Source: Arenibacter algicola
GTDB lineage: Bacteria; Bacteroidota; Bacteroidia; Flavobacteriales; Flavobacteriaceae
Assembly: GCF_018860365.1 (NCBI RefSeq)
Contig: NZ_JAHKPO010000014.1
Coordinates: forward strand, 310,001 to 374,000
DNA length: 64,000 nt
Direction of reading: 5' to 3'
Below the pieces are notes generated by a model. That model was not told where the DNA came from and made no database searches. It was given only the letters and a program-made list of their open reading frames with translations. Position numbers and translations under genes: made by a program. Below, piece by piece: positions 53,873-62,277 of this stretch (positions within the stretch are counted from its first letter, which is position 1; every line of letters begins with the position of its first letter).

Positions 53873-56164
53873 ATGAGAAATGTAATTCTGTCAATGCTCT
53901 GCATTTTGACATATATATCAGCAAATTCCCAAAATACCCTATCCGGTAAAATAATTAATAAAGAGAATCAAGAAGGCTTGGAACAGGTCACCATATATTT
54001 TCCACAAATGGAAAAGGGCGGTATTACCAATAGCGATGGGGAATACAAAATTGAAGCTTTACCAACGGGGACCTATAAAATAGTAGCCTCCTATATCGGC
54101 TTTTTAACTTTTTCTGGCAATATTACTATAGAAAAAGGCAGCAATACCTTGGATGTTTCATTGCTTCCAAGCGCTATTGAAATGGAAGAAGTTATTGTAT
54201 CTACCCCATTCCACAAATTGCAACGTGAAAATGTTATGAAGGTGGAGTTTGCAAAGCTATCATCCCTTAAGGCCCAGGGAGCTCCTACTCTTGTGGAAGG
54301 TTTAGGATCCATACCCGGGGTGGATGTAGTTTCTACCGGGGTGGGAATAGGGAAACCAGTAATCAGGGGACTTACTTCCAACCGCGTTTTGGTGTACGCC
54401 CAGGGAATTAGGCTGGAAAACCAACAGTTTGGGGCAGAACATGGCCTGGGAGTAAACGAAGCGGGAATAGAAAGTGTTGAGGTAATTAAGGGTCCTGCTT
54501 CCCTATTATATGGCTCTGACGCTATGGGGGGAGTACTTTATTTAAACCCGGAAAAATTTGCGGCCCCTAATAGCACGGAGGGAGATATAAACCTCAACTA
54601 CAATACCAATACCCAAGGTTTAAATAGTGGAGCTGGCATAAGATCTTCAGGAGAAAGATTTAAATACCTTCTACGATTGGCAACCAATAACCATGTAGAT
54701 TATTTAGGTGGAGATGGCAATAGGGTTACCAATTCCAGATTCAACGAAAAAGATTTAAAAGCGGGATTGGGTTACCAGGCAACTTCCTTTAAAAGTGAAT
54801 TTAGGTATAATTACAACCAATCCAATTTAGGGATTCCGGAAGAGATAGGATTGCAGACCACCTCCAGGACACCCGATTTACCTTATCAAAAATTGGACAA
54901 CCATATTTTGAGTTCCAATACCAAAATATTCTTCAACAACTCTAACTTGGACATCACCTTGGGGTATATAGGAAATAATCGTAAGGAGTTTGAAGACCAC
55001 CATCACCATGAGGAAGATGAGGAAGATCATGAAGAAGGCGAAGAAGATCATGAAGCCCATGAAGAAGAAGGCCATGAGGAAGCTGCTTTAGACATGAAGC
55101 TCAACACCTTTAATTATAATGTACTTTACCATTTTCCTGAGTGGAATAGGTTTGAAACAGTAGTGGGTATACAAGGAATTCATCAAACCAATAGAAATTT
55201 TGGGGAAGAGATCTTAATTCCGGATGCAACGACCAAAGACATAGGGCTTTTGGGAACCACACATTTTCACCTCGATCAAAACAACGATTTTCAAGTGGGA
55301 CTGCGCTATGACCACAGGCAAATAGACGGAAAGGCCTACGGTGTTAGCGGGGATGAAGGATATATTGCTCCTTTAAAACGGAACTTTAATAGCTTTAATG
55401 GCGCAGTGGGATATAAGAACAATATTTCAGAGCAATTCACGGGTAGAATCAATATTGCTACAGGCTTCCGGGCTCCCAATTTGGCGGAACTAACTTCCTA
55501 TGGTAGCCATGAGGGTACCAACAGGTTCGAAATAGGAAATGCAGACCTCAAGAACGAACAGAACCTTCAAATTGATCTGGCTTTGGAATTTCAAAATGAG
55601 CATTATGAATTTTTTCTAAACGGTTTTCACAACAGTATAAAGGACTATATCTTCATAGCACCTAGCGGAACCTTTATGGATGAAACTCCTGTTTACAACT
55701 ATCTACAACAAGATGCCACACTTTATGGAGGGGAAATTGGATTTCATTTACACCCCCATCCGTACGATTGGCTGCATATTGAAAGTAGTTATCAAACGGT
55801 GTTCGGTGAATTGCAGACCGGTGAGGCCTTGCCTTTGATACCCGCCAATAAATTGACCAATACTTTGAGGGTAGAGTTTAACAATGCCAAGGGATGGTGG
55901 CTTAGGTCCAATGCGTTTGTTTCTTTGAATACTAACTTTAAGCAGGGAAAAGTAAGTACTTTTGAAACAGTTACCCCAGGGTACTCCCTTTTAAACGCAG
56001 GCTTAGGAGGGGACATTCAATTTTTGAAAAAATCTATGAATATCACCATTAGTGCGAATAACCTTTTGGACAAAAAATACATTGCCCATCTGTCCCGTCT
56101 GAAAAGTGATGACATATTGAATATGGGAAGATCGGTTGTTGTGGGCCTAAACATTCTATTGTAA
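53873..56164 (+). CDS. TonB-dependent receptor with His-rich loop, possible zinc uptake
   Basis: This 763-residue receptor has a signal peptide (about 1-20), a carboxypeptidase-like regulatory domain (about 22-105), a plug (about 120-230; VIKGPASLLYGSDAMGGVLYL) and a barrel ending in hydrophobic residues. A loop at about 373-402 carries dense His and Glu (starting EDHHHHEED and ending GHEEAAL), typical of the zinc receptor ZnuD and copper/zinc relatives. Such loops capture metal at the cell surface. The upstream His-rich 110-residue protein supports metal uptake. The actual metal is not proven. Confidence 0.9.
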   Translation: MRNVILSMLCILTYISANSQNTLSGKIINKENQEGLEQVTIYFPQMEKGGITNSDGEYKIEALPTGTYKIVASYIGFLTFSGNITIEKGSNTLDVSLLPSAIEMEEVIVSTPFHKLQRENVMKVEFAKLSSLKAQGAPTLVEGLGSIPGVDVVSTGVGIGKPVIRGLTSNRVLVYAQGIRLENQQFGAEHGLGVNEAGIESVEVIKGPASLLYGSDAMGGVLYLNPEKFAAPNSTEGDINLNYNTNTQGLNSGAGIRSSGERFKYLLRLATNNHVDYLGGDGNRVTNSRFNEKDLKAGLGYQATSFKSEFRYNYNQSNLGIPEEIGLQTTSRTPDLPYQKLDNHILSSNTKIFFNNSNLDITLGYIGNNRKEFEDHHHHEEDEEDHEEGEEDHEAHEEEGHEEAALDMKLNTFNYNVLYHFPEWNRFETVVGIQGIHQTNRNFGEEILIPDATTKDIGLLGTTHFHLDQNNDFQVGLRYDHRQIDGKAYGVSGDEGYIAPLKRNFNSFNGAVGYKNNISEQFTGRINIATGFRAPNLAELTSYGSHEGTNRFEIGNADLKNEQNLQIDLALEFQNEHYEFFLNGFHNSIKDYIFIAPSGTFMDETPVYNYLQQDATLYGGEIGFHLHPHPYDWLHIESSYQTVFGELQTGEALPLIPANKLTNTLRVEFNNAKGWWLRSNAFVSLNTNFKQGKVSTFETVTPGYSLLNAGLGGDIQFLKKSMNITISANNLLDKKYIAHLSRLKSDDILNMGRSVVVGLNILL

Positions 56165-56223
56165 AAGAAGTTTGCCATAACGGAATCTTCATTCCAAATT
56201 GTGCGCAACAATTATTGTCATTA

Positions 56224-56263
56224 TAAAAAATACCTACGGCTTAGACTTTTTTAGGCCGTAGGT
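56224..56263 (-). terminator. Terminator overlapping the fatty acid hydroxylase tail
   Basis: On the minus strand ACCTACGGC (plus 56255-56263) pairs with GCCGTAGGT (plus 56232-56240) across a 14-base loop, followed by ATTTTTTATAA. The hairpin includes the last codons and stop of the gene. Confidence 0.75.
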
Positions 56264-57109
56264 TATTTGTTTCCAAAATGAATTTGGAATTTTTTCATCC
56301 CCTTTAAAGCCCAATTCAATGGTGCCACTATCTTCGGGGATATAATCGGTTTTAAAAATGTAATCCCAAAGACTGAGGCTAATTCCAAAATTCACCCCAT
56401 ATTTTCCATCTGGCAAATCATGGGCATGATGGTATAAATGCATTACAGGGTTGTTTAAAATATATTTTAAAGGACCCCAGGTTATTTTAATATTGGCGTG
56501 GTTGAAATGCCCAATGGCAATGGCAAAGAAATGGACAATGTAGGCCTGTTCAGGTTCAAAACCGCCCAAAATCATTACTCCAAAGGTCTTTAAGGGCTTA
56601 TAGAATACATTTTCCATCCAATGATAGCGCAAGTGGGCTGCAAAGCCCATCTCTTTAACACTGTGGTGTATTTGATGGAATTTCCATAAAAATGGATATT
56701 TGTGGAGCAAAATATGGGTAAACCACTGTACAAAATCCAAAATAAGGAAAAAGATCAATAATTGAAGCCAATTGGGAAAGTGGGACATATCTATAAGGGC
56801 AAGGCTACTTTGCCTTATTCCCAAATCGTTGAAAAGAAGGCCCAATAATTTGTAAAACCCACTTATGGCAATGGCGAAAAGGAAAAAATTGAAGAACATA
56901 TAAAAGCCGTCCAACCAAAAATCCTTTCTAAAAATAGATTGTTCCTTACGCCAAGGAAATAAAATTTCCAGCATCCACACCACTAGGGAAATAATGATCA
57001 GCCCCCAAAAATAATTGGTATACCAGGGAACTTCAAATATTATGGATTTCCATGTCCAGTTTGCAGTTCCTACAATCGCATTGATGAAACCTTCAAAATA
57101 TTTTTCCAC
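56234..57109 (-). CDS. Sterol desaturase/fatty acid hydroxylase family protein, second copy
   Basis: This 291-residue membrane protein has the di-iron His motifs HILLHKYPFLWKFHQIHHSVKEMG, HLRYHW and HLYHHAHD. Several hydrophobic segments lie at about 25-45, 67-90 and 115-140. The start is GTG at 57109 with a purine-rich leader. It is the third gene of a unit with a cytochrome c-like and a sulfite-oxidase-like gene, though a functional link to them is not obvious. Its substrate is unknown. Confidence 0.88.
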   Translation of the reverse strand: MEKYFEGFINAIVGTANWTWKSIIFEVPWYTNYFWGLIIISLVVWMLEILFPWRKEQSIFRKDFWLDGFYMFFNFFLFAIAISGFYKLLGLLFNDLGIRQSSLALIDMSHFPNWLQLLIFFLILDFVQWFTHILLHKYPFLWKFHQIHHSVKEMGFAAHLRYHWMENVFYKPLKTFGVMILGGFEPEQAYIVHFFAIAIGHFNHANIKITWGPLKYILNNPVMHLYHHAHDLPDGKYGVNFGISLSLWDYIFKTDYIPEDSGTIELGFKGDEKIPNSFWKQITYGLKKSKP

Positions 57110-57142
57110 GATCTTTTTCCTTTACGTTATACCCATGATCCA

Positions 57143-57625
57143 TTACTCTTCCAATGGGTACCATTCTATATTAGTCAGCGCTTCCCTCCTTCCCTTACTT
57201 TTCGGCGGATAATTGGTGACCAAATAATTCACAATAACCTTTTCATTCTCCCCTAGATCCCATAGGTTCTGTGTTTTTTGCATCCAGCGAATGGTCTCTA
57301 TCCATCGCTCTTCGTTCATCCTATTTTGTATGACCAATTGGGCGGAATGACAATTGGTGCAGTTGTTGACCACCGTCATTAAACCTTCCCCATCCTTAAA
57401 CCCTGTTCTTAGGTGGATGCCATTTTCTATTTTATCCCAATCATCATTATCAGGCGTTACATTAACGACTTCTGAATTTGGAGTATCCTTTTTGGATGAA
57501 AATGCGGACGGGTCCATCATATAGGTAACCCCCAAGACGCCTATCAGTAGTACCATAACAAAGGCAACCACTAAAATGCTATAGAAGGACTTGACCTGTT
57601 TTCTAAAATTATTCTGTTTGCTCAT
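57143..57625 (-). CDS. Monohaem cytochrome c, sulfite dehydrogenase electron acceptor
   Basis: This 160-residue protein has one N-terminal membrane helix (about 14-33) and a c-type haem motif CTNCHSAQLV (about 88-97). RWIETIRWMQKTQNLWDLGENEKVIVNYLVTNYPP follows, with the axial Met near the MQKT stretch. The gene sits directly after the molybdopterin oxidoreductase gene (1-base spacing), which is the usual place of the SorB-type partner. It should be membrane-anchored and face the periplasm. Its role as the electron acceptor is inferred from the pairing. Confidence 0.88.
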   Translation of the reverse strand: MSKQNNFRKQVKSFYSILVVAFVMVLLIGVLGVTYMMDPSAFSSKKDTPNSEVVNVTPDNDDWDKIENGIHLRTGFKDGEGLMTVVNNCTNCHSAQLVIQNRMNEERWIETIRWMQKTQNLWDLGENEKVIVNYLVTNYPPKSKGRREALTNIEWYPLEE

Positions 57626-58846
57626 TTAACTTACTTTTACCGCAATTCTATGGCATGCGTTATTAAGGTATCCCTTTGGGTTCCATCCGGGCAACAACAT
57701 GGGTTGACTTACTCCGTTGGAATCTGTAGCCCGCGCCCAAACCTCATAATACCCTGTCTTTGGAAAATCTATACTCGCTTTGAAATGCTGCCAAGCCAAT
57801 CGGTTTGCAGGTTTTTCCAAAATACAATTGGACCAAGTGGCCCCAAAATCAATGGAATAGGATACTTTGGAAATTTCCAATTCCCCAGCCCAAGCATGGC
57901 CTCTAATATTCAGTTTTTTTCCCTTGGGAATCACCGCTCCTGATTTGGGATAGGTAATCAAGGATTTTACTGGCATGGATTCTATGATGCACATATCCTC
58001 CTCTTTAACATCTTCTCCAGGAGCAACTGGATGACAGGGCACCTTATAGGAGGTTCCCGTCATTTTTTCCCCATCATGGACAATGTTTCGCACGCTGATC
58101 CTATTTACCCATTTTCCTGAAGTAGAGGCTGGCCAGCCCCCACATACCAAACGCAATGGGTATCCATGTACTAGGGGAATATCCTCTCCGTTCATTTTAA
58201 AGGCCAACAGGGTTTCCTCCATCATGGCCTTGGAAATGGGAACCCCCCTTGAGATAGGTTCTTTGTTGGGATCTCGACTTAGGTGTAGGTCTGCAGCGTG
58301 ATAGCCTATATACACGGCATCATCCTTGACCCCTACCTCTTTAAGTACATCCTTAAGGCGAACCCCTGTCCAGGTGGCACAACCTACGGCCCCTACTGTC
58401 CATTGGTTTCCCTTTGCAGGCGGATCGAATTCGCTCCGTCCATTGCCGCCACATTCTATTGTAAGTTGGTAGGTATGATGTGTAAATTTTGATTTTAATT
58501 CTTCCAAGGTGAAAGTTTTCTTTTCTTTTACCGATTCACCATCAAAAGTAATAGTCCATTCATTGACATTGATATTTTCTGGAACCAGTCCATTGTTTCG
58601 GATAAACATATATTTATTGGGAGTAATCCTATCGTCTAACAAATGGGCTACCGCCTCCATATTCCACGGTTTGCTGTTTAAGACTACCATTGCCTTATCC
58701 TTGTTGAACATTTGAAATGGGTCCGGATCCTGAAGCCCCAATGGGGTGTAGTTTTCTGGGATTTTAGCAGCAAATACAATTTCCAAACCCAGTATTCCTG
58801 CCAAAGACCCTAAGCTGGTCTTTTTGACAAAATTTCTTCTTTTCAT
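57626..58846 (-). CDS. Sulfite-oxidase-family molybdopterin protein
   Basis: This 406-residue protein has a Tat signal (KRRNFVKKTSLGSLAGILG) and a sulfite-oxidase fold. The Mo-binding Cys is in TIECGGNGRSEFDPPAKG (about 135), and VGAVGCATWTGVRLKDVLKEVG, YHAADLHLSRDPN and VHGYPLRLVCGGWPASTSGKWVNRISV are family motifs. The C-terminal Mo-co dimerisation domain has SYSIDFGATWS and YEVWARATDSNG. Together with the cytochrome c it resembles SorAB/SoxC-type sulfite dehydrogenase. The substrate could also be another sulfoxide-type compound, since the family is broad. Confidence 0.9.
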   Translation of the reverse strand: MKRRNFVKKTSLGSLAGILGLEIVFAAKIPENYTPLGLQDPDPFQMFNKDKAMVVLNSKPWNMEAVAHLLDDRITPNKYMFIRNNGLVPENINVNEWTITFDGESVKEKKTFTLEELKSKFTHHTYQLTIECGGNGRSEFDPPAKGNQWTVGAVGCATWTGVRLKDVLKEVGVKDDAVYIGYHAADLHLSRDPNKEPISRGVPISKAMMEETLLAFKMNGEDIPLVHGYPLRLVCGGWPASTSGKWVNRISVRNIVHDGEKMTGTSYKVPCHPVAPGEDVKEEDMCIIESMPVKSLITYPKSGAVIPKGKKLNIRGHAWAGELEISKVSYSIDFGATWSNCILEKPANRLAWQHFKASIDFPKTGYYEVWARATDSNGVSQPMLLPGWNPKGYLNNACHRIAVKVS

Positions 58847-58939
58847 TTACTTAATATTATAATACAAGATAAATCTAAGAAAGATATCGGAAAACTTGAG
58901 TAACATTGGTCACTTAATATATTTATACGGGACATTATT

Positions 58940-59014
58940 CACTAAGTGAGATTTGAATGCTCCAACGTTTGCCAGCTTTAGCGGAAGGGGCTGGCTTGTC
59001 CTAAGGTAATTGAA
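58940..59014. repeat. REP-like intergenic repeat, copy B
   Basis: Same length and ends as the element at 9306-9380. The central hairpin pairs GCCAGC (58971-58976) with GCTGGC (58990-58995). Arms changed in a compensatory way relative to copy A. It sits between the sulfite-dehydrogenase unit and a small membrane protein. Confidence 0.7.
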
Positions 59015-59040
59015 TGTACTTTAATAACTTCAAAATGAAA

Positions 59041-59352
59041 TTACTCGGCCGATATAATTTTTTTGTTTTTAGAAGATTTAAAAATATAAGTATAAAACCA
59101 CATGATCGTAAATGTTGGAACAATGTCCAAGCCGGGCAGCATTTCTTCAATAAAGGTTATTACCCCTGCAGCCCGTCCTATTTTGCCCTTGTATAATCTG
59201 GTCATTAGCCAGCCGGCAACGGGAGCCCAGATCACGTCTGAAAATTCCCCGATCCCTGGAATAACGAAAGAAAGCATTCCTATCCCGTCAAAAAGCAATC
59301 CCAAAAATAGGTTTCTTAATTTATGGTCTTTCAATGTAGATGTATTTACCAA
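59041..59352 (-). CDS. Small membrane protein, unknown function
   Basis: This 103-residue protein has two or three hydrophobic segments (about 15-33, 37-52 and 75-95), with LFDGIGMLSFVIPGIGEFSDVIWAPVAGWLMTRLYKGKIGRAAG in between. It is a conserved flavobacterial type I do not assign to a named family. The start appears to be TTG at 59352; another TTG six codons later is possible. The gene stands alone between the REP-like repeat and folE. Confidence 0.7.
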   Translation of the reverse strand: MVNTSTLKDHKLRNLFLGLLFDGIGMLSFVIPGIGEFSDVIWAPVAGWLMTRLYKGKIGRAAGVITFIEEMLPGLDIVPTFTIMWFYTYIFKSSKNKKIISAE

Positions 59353-59417
59353 TTAATTTACAGCAGCCTTAAATCAAATAAGATGCCAAAATTTTGAACT
59401 TTTGATAGTACAAAGTC

Positions 59418-60017
59418 CTAAGATAACTTTGAACTTATCAATTTTAAAAATTCGTTCCGAGTTTCTATTTTTTCAAACTGACCTCTAAAGCCTGATGTAG
59501 TGGTTACGGAATTTTGTTTTTGCACTCCTCTCATCATCATACACATATGGGAAGCCTCTATAACAACAGCCACACCTTGTGGTTTTAAAGTGTTGTTAAT
59601 ACATTCCAGGATATCATTGGTGAGTCTCTCCTGCACTTGTAAACGTCTTGCAAAAACATCCACCACCCTAGGAATTTTGCTTAGGCCAACGATATGGCCA
59701 TTGGGGATATAGGCTATGTGGGCTTTGCCAAAAAAGGGCAGCATATGGTGTTCGCACAAAGAATACACTTCAATATCCTTAATGATTACCATTTCATCGT
59801 AAGACTCCTTGAACATGGCTCCTTTCAGAATTTCTACAGCATCCTGCTTGTACCCTTGGGTTAAAAAAAGCATGGCCTTCGCTGCTCTCTCCGGAGTTTT
59901 TATAAGTCCGTCCCTGTTGAGGTCCTCCCCTATTTCCTTAATGATAGATGAGTATCTGGATTTTACCTCGTCGGTAATTTCCAGGTTGTATTCTTCCAAA
60001 TTTCTATATTGTGTCAT
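59418..60017 (-). CDS. folE: GTP cyclohydrolase I
   Basis: FolE (199 residues) opens GTP to dihydroneopterin triphosphate, the first step to tetrahydrofolate and other pterins. Zinc-binding Cys and His appear in [21 protein letters not shown] and [30 protein letters not shown] is the substrate-side motif. The length is normal for the type I form. No other folate genes are adjacent. Confidence 0.97.
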   Translation of the reverse strand: MTQYRNLEEYNLEITDEVKSRYSSIIKEIGEDLNRDGLIKTPERAAKAMLFLTQGYKQDAVEILKGAMFKESYDEMVIIKDIEVYSLCEHHMLPFFGKAHIAYIPNGHIVGLSKIPRVVDVFARRLQVQERLTNDILECINNTLKPQGVAVVIEASHMCMMMRGVQKQNSVTTTSGFRGQFEKIETRNEFLKLISSKLS

Positions 60018-60222
60018 AAAAGCCTTGTCCTAAAATTTATTCTTTTGTCGCCATCACAATATAATCATTACCGTATTATAATAAAAAGAATATTCTATCA
60101 GAATTTTTCCTAAACGGTCGTGTTTTTTCTACCTAACGTTAAATTTGATAAGAAAGGGCCATGTGGGTAATAACTATTTTGTATTCTTCTTGTTAATGTT
60201 TACTTTCAACCCATAATTAAGA

Positions 60223-60888
60223 ATGATGATCAAGGCTACCAATATCAATAAGTTTTACGGCAATCTCCAGGTGCTCAAAGGAGTTGATTTGCATATTAAA
60301 AAGGGAGAAGTGGTATCTATTGTTGGCCCTTCTGGAGCTGGTAAAACTACTCTCTTGCAAATACTGGGTACTTTGGATACCCTAAGCAATAAGAATGACA
60401 GTACCTTGCTGATTAATGACGAGGATGTAACTAAATTATCGGATAAGGCTATGGCCAAATTTCGAAATAGCCACATTGGTTTCATTTTTCAATTTCATCA
60501 GTTGTTGCCAGAGTTTACAGCCTTGGAAAATGTCTGTATCCCTGCATTTATTAAGGGAACGAAAAAGGAAAAGGCAGAATTAAGGGCAGCAGAACTTCTG
60601 GAGTTTCTGGGACTTTCACATAGGTTGCAACACAAACCCAATGAACTTTCTGGCGGCGAGCAACAGCGGGTAGCCGTAGCAAGGGCCTTGGTGAACAGCC
60701 CTGCCGTTATTTTTGCGGACGAGCCCAGCGGTAATTTGGATTCTGAAAGTGCGGATAATCTTCATAAATTGTTCTTCGATCTTCGGGATGCCTTTGGGCA
60801 AACTTTTGTCATTGTAACCCATAATGAGGAACTTGCCAATATGGCCGATAGAAAGCTAACCATGGTGGATGGTTCCATTTCGCAATGA
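60223..60888 (+). CDS. lolD: ABC transporter ATPase, LolD-like
   Basis: This 221-residue ATPase has the Walker [13 protein letters not shown] (about 38), the LolD-type Q-loop [16 protein letters not shown], the signature [15 protein letters not shown] and the Walker [12 protein letters not shown]. LolD powers lipoprotein release from the inner membrane together with LolC/E, which are not seen here, so the permease partner is elsewhere. The gene overlaps the next by four bases (ATGA), so translation is coupled. Confidence 0.88.
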   Translation: MMIKATNINKFYGNLQVLKGVDLHIKKGEVVSIVGPSGAGKTTLLQILGTLDTLSNKNDSTLLINDEDVTKLSDKAMAKFRNSHIGFIFQFHQLLPEFTALENVCIPAFIKGTKKEKAELRAAELLEFLGLSHRLQHKPNELSGGEQQRVAVARALVNSPAVIFADEPSGNLDSESADNLHKLFFDLRDAFGQTFVIVTHNEELANMADRKLTMVDGSISQ

Positions 60889-61448
60889 AAATGCTTGCCA
60901 AGGTCTGGGAATTTACAAAAGCTCCTGTTTATAAACGCTTGGACCATGTCCCAAATCCCTTAAAAATAAAGATTGTATTAGCCCTTCTACAATGGGGTAT
61001 TATAATGGGTGTGACTGTTGGCATTTTTAATCAATGGTTGATAGGTCTTCTAAAAATTGATCTAGGAGAACATGCCATTGACAAATTTCTAGAGAATTAC
61101 TCCATAGTTCCGCTTTTCTTTATGGCAGTGATTTTTGCTCCAGCGGTCGAGGAGATTTTGTTCAGAGGCCCGTTGATTTGTTTTAAGAATAAGAAATATT
61201 TCAAATTTATTCTTTATGCTTCTGTTTTATTATTTGCGGCCGTGCATATGACCAATTTTGAAATGTCTAGGGAAGTATATTATATTGCACCACTATTAGT
61301 GGCGCCACAATTAATCTTAGGTGTATTTTTGGGGTACATTCGTGTTAAACTGGGACTAGGATGGTCTATTTGTTTGCACGCCATGTATAATGGCGTACTC
61401 ATCACTCCCATACTTCTTTATAATTTTTTAAATTTCCCTTTGCCATGA
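60885..61448 (+). CDS. CPBP family intramembrane protease
   Basis: This 187-residue protein is a CPBP/Abi membrane protease. The active-site motif [14 protein letters not shown] (EExxxR) is at about 85-98, with AAVHMTN and [10 protein letters not shown] in later helices. Four or five membrane segments are visible. Such proteins process prenylated or other membrane proteins, or take part in bacteriocin immunity, and this one's target is unknown. The start overlaps lolD by four bases and the end overlaps the next gene by four bases, so the three genes form a tight unit. Confidence 0.88.
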   Translation: MKMLAKVWEFTKAPVYKRLDHVPNPLKIKIVLALLQWGIIMGVTVGIFNQWLIGLLKIDLGEHAIDKFLENYSIVPLFFMAVIFAPAVEEILFRGPLICFKNKKYFKFILYASVLLFAAVHMTNFEMSREVYYIAPLLVAPQLILGVFLGYIRVKLGLGWSICLHAMYNGVLITPILLYNFLNFPLP

Positions 61449-62209
61449 CGCAGGAAGAACTGAAAGAATTTTTGGATGCTAAGGTAGAACAATACAATCG
61501 CCCAGATTTTTTATCTACAGACCCTTTGGGGATTCCACATAGATTCACAAAAAAAGAAGATATTGAGATCAGTGGATTTTTAACCGCTACGATTGCTTGG
61601 GGCAATAGAAAAAGTATCATCAACAATTCGGAGCGAATGATGGAACTGTTGGATAATTCCCCGTTCGACTTTGTAATGAACCATCAAGAAAAGGATCTGG
61701 AAAACCTTCAAGGGTTTGTGCATAGGACTTTTAATGGGGAGGACCTAAGGTATTTTATACGCAGTTTAAACAATATTTATATGCAACATGGTGGATTGGA
61801 GAATGTATTCGCCTTGAAAGGGGATACAACATCCCTGCAAATGTCCATTTCCCAATTCAAGACCATTTTTTTTGAGCTGGACCATCAGCCAAGAACCACA
61901 AAACATGTTTCCGACCCTCAAAAAGGGTCTGCGGCAAAACGAATCAATATGTTCTTGCGCTGGATGGTAAGAAATAATAACAGCGGCGTGGATTTTGGTA
62001 TCTGGGATAAAATTTCACCTTCGCAGTTGTCATGCCCACTAGATGTTCATTCGGGCAATGTGGCCCGTAAACTGGGCCTGATCCAACGCAAACAGAACGA
62101 CGGCAAGGCCCTGGCGGAATTAGATGTTAATCTAAGAAAATTGGATCCACAGGATCCGGTAAAATATGATTTTGCCTTATTTGGTCTGGGTGTTTTTGAG
62201 AAATTTTAG
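61445..62209 (+). CDS. TIGR02757 family protein
   Basis: This 254-residue protein matches TIGR02757/DUF2400: YNRPDFLSTDPLGIPHRFTKKEDIEISGFLTATIAWGNRKSIINNSERMM, then GSAAKRINMFLRWMVRNNNSGVDFGIWDKISPSQLSCPLDVHSGNVARKLGLIQRKQND, and C-terminal DPVKYDFALFGLGVFE. The helical layout and the R-x-N-x-F-L-R-W-M-V-R segment resemble helix-hairpin-helix DNA glycosylases, but activity is not established. It overlaps the CPBP gene by four bases and is the last gene of the unit. Confidence 0.9.
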   Translation: MTQEELKEFLDAKVEQYNRPDFLSTDPLGIPHRFTKKEDIEISGFLTATIAWGNRKSIINNSERMMELLDNSPFDFVMNHQEKDLENLQGFVHRTFNGEDLRYFIRSLNNIYMQHGGLENVFALKGDTTSLQMSISQFKTIFFELDHQPRTTKHVSDPQKGSAAKRINMFLRWMVRNNNSGVDFGIWDKISPSQLSCPLDVHSGNVARKLGLIQRKQNDGKALAELDVNLRKLDPQDPVKYDFALFGLGVFEKF

Positions 62210-62277
62210 TTCCGATCAATTATAATTATTTCCCTTCCATCAATGGATTTCCTTTTGTAATTATTATGCCAACTACA

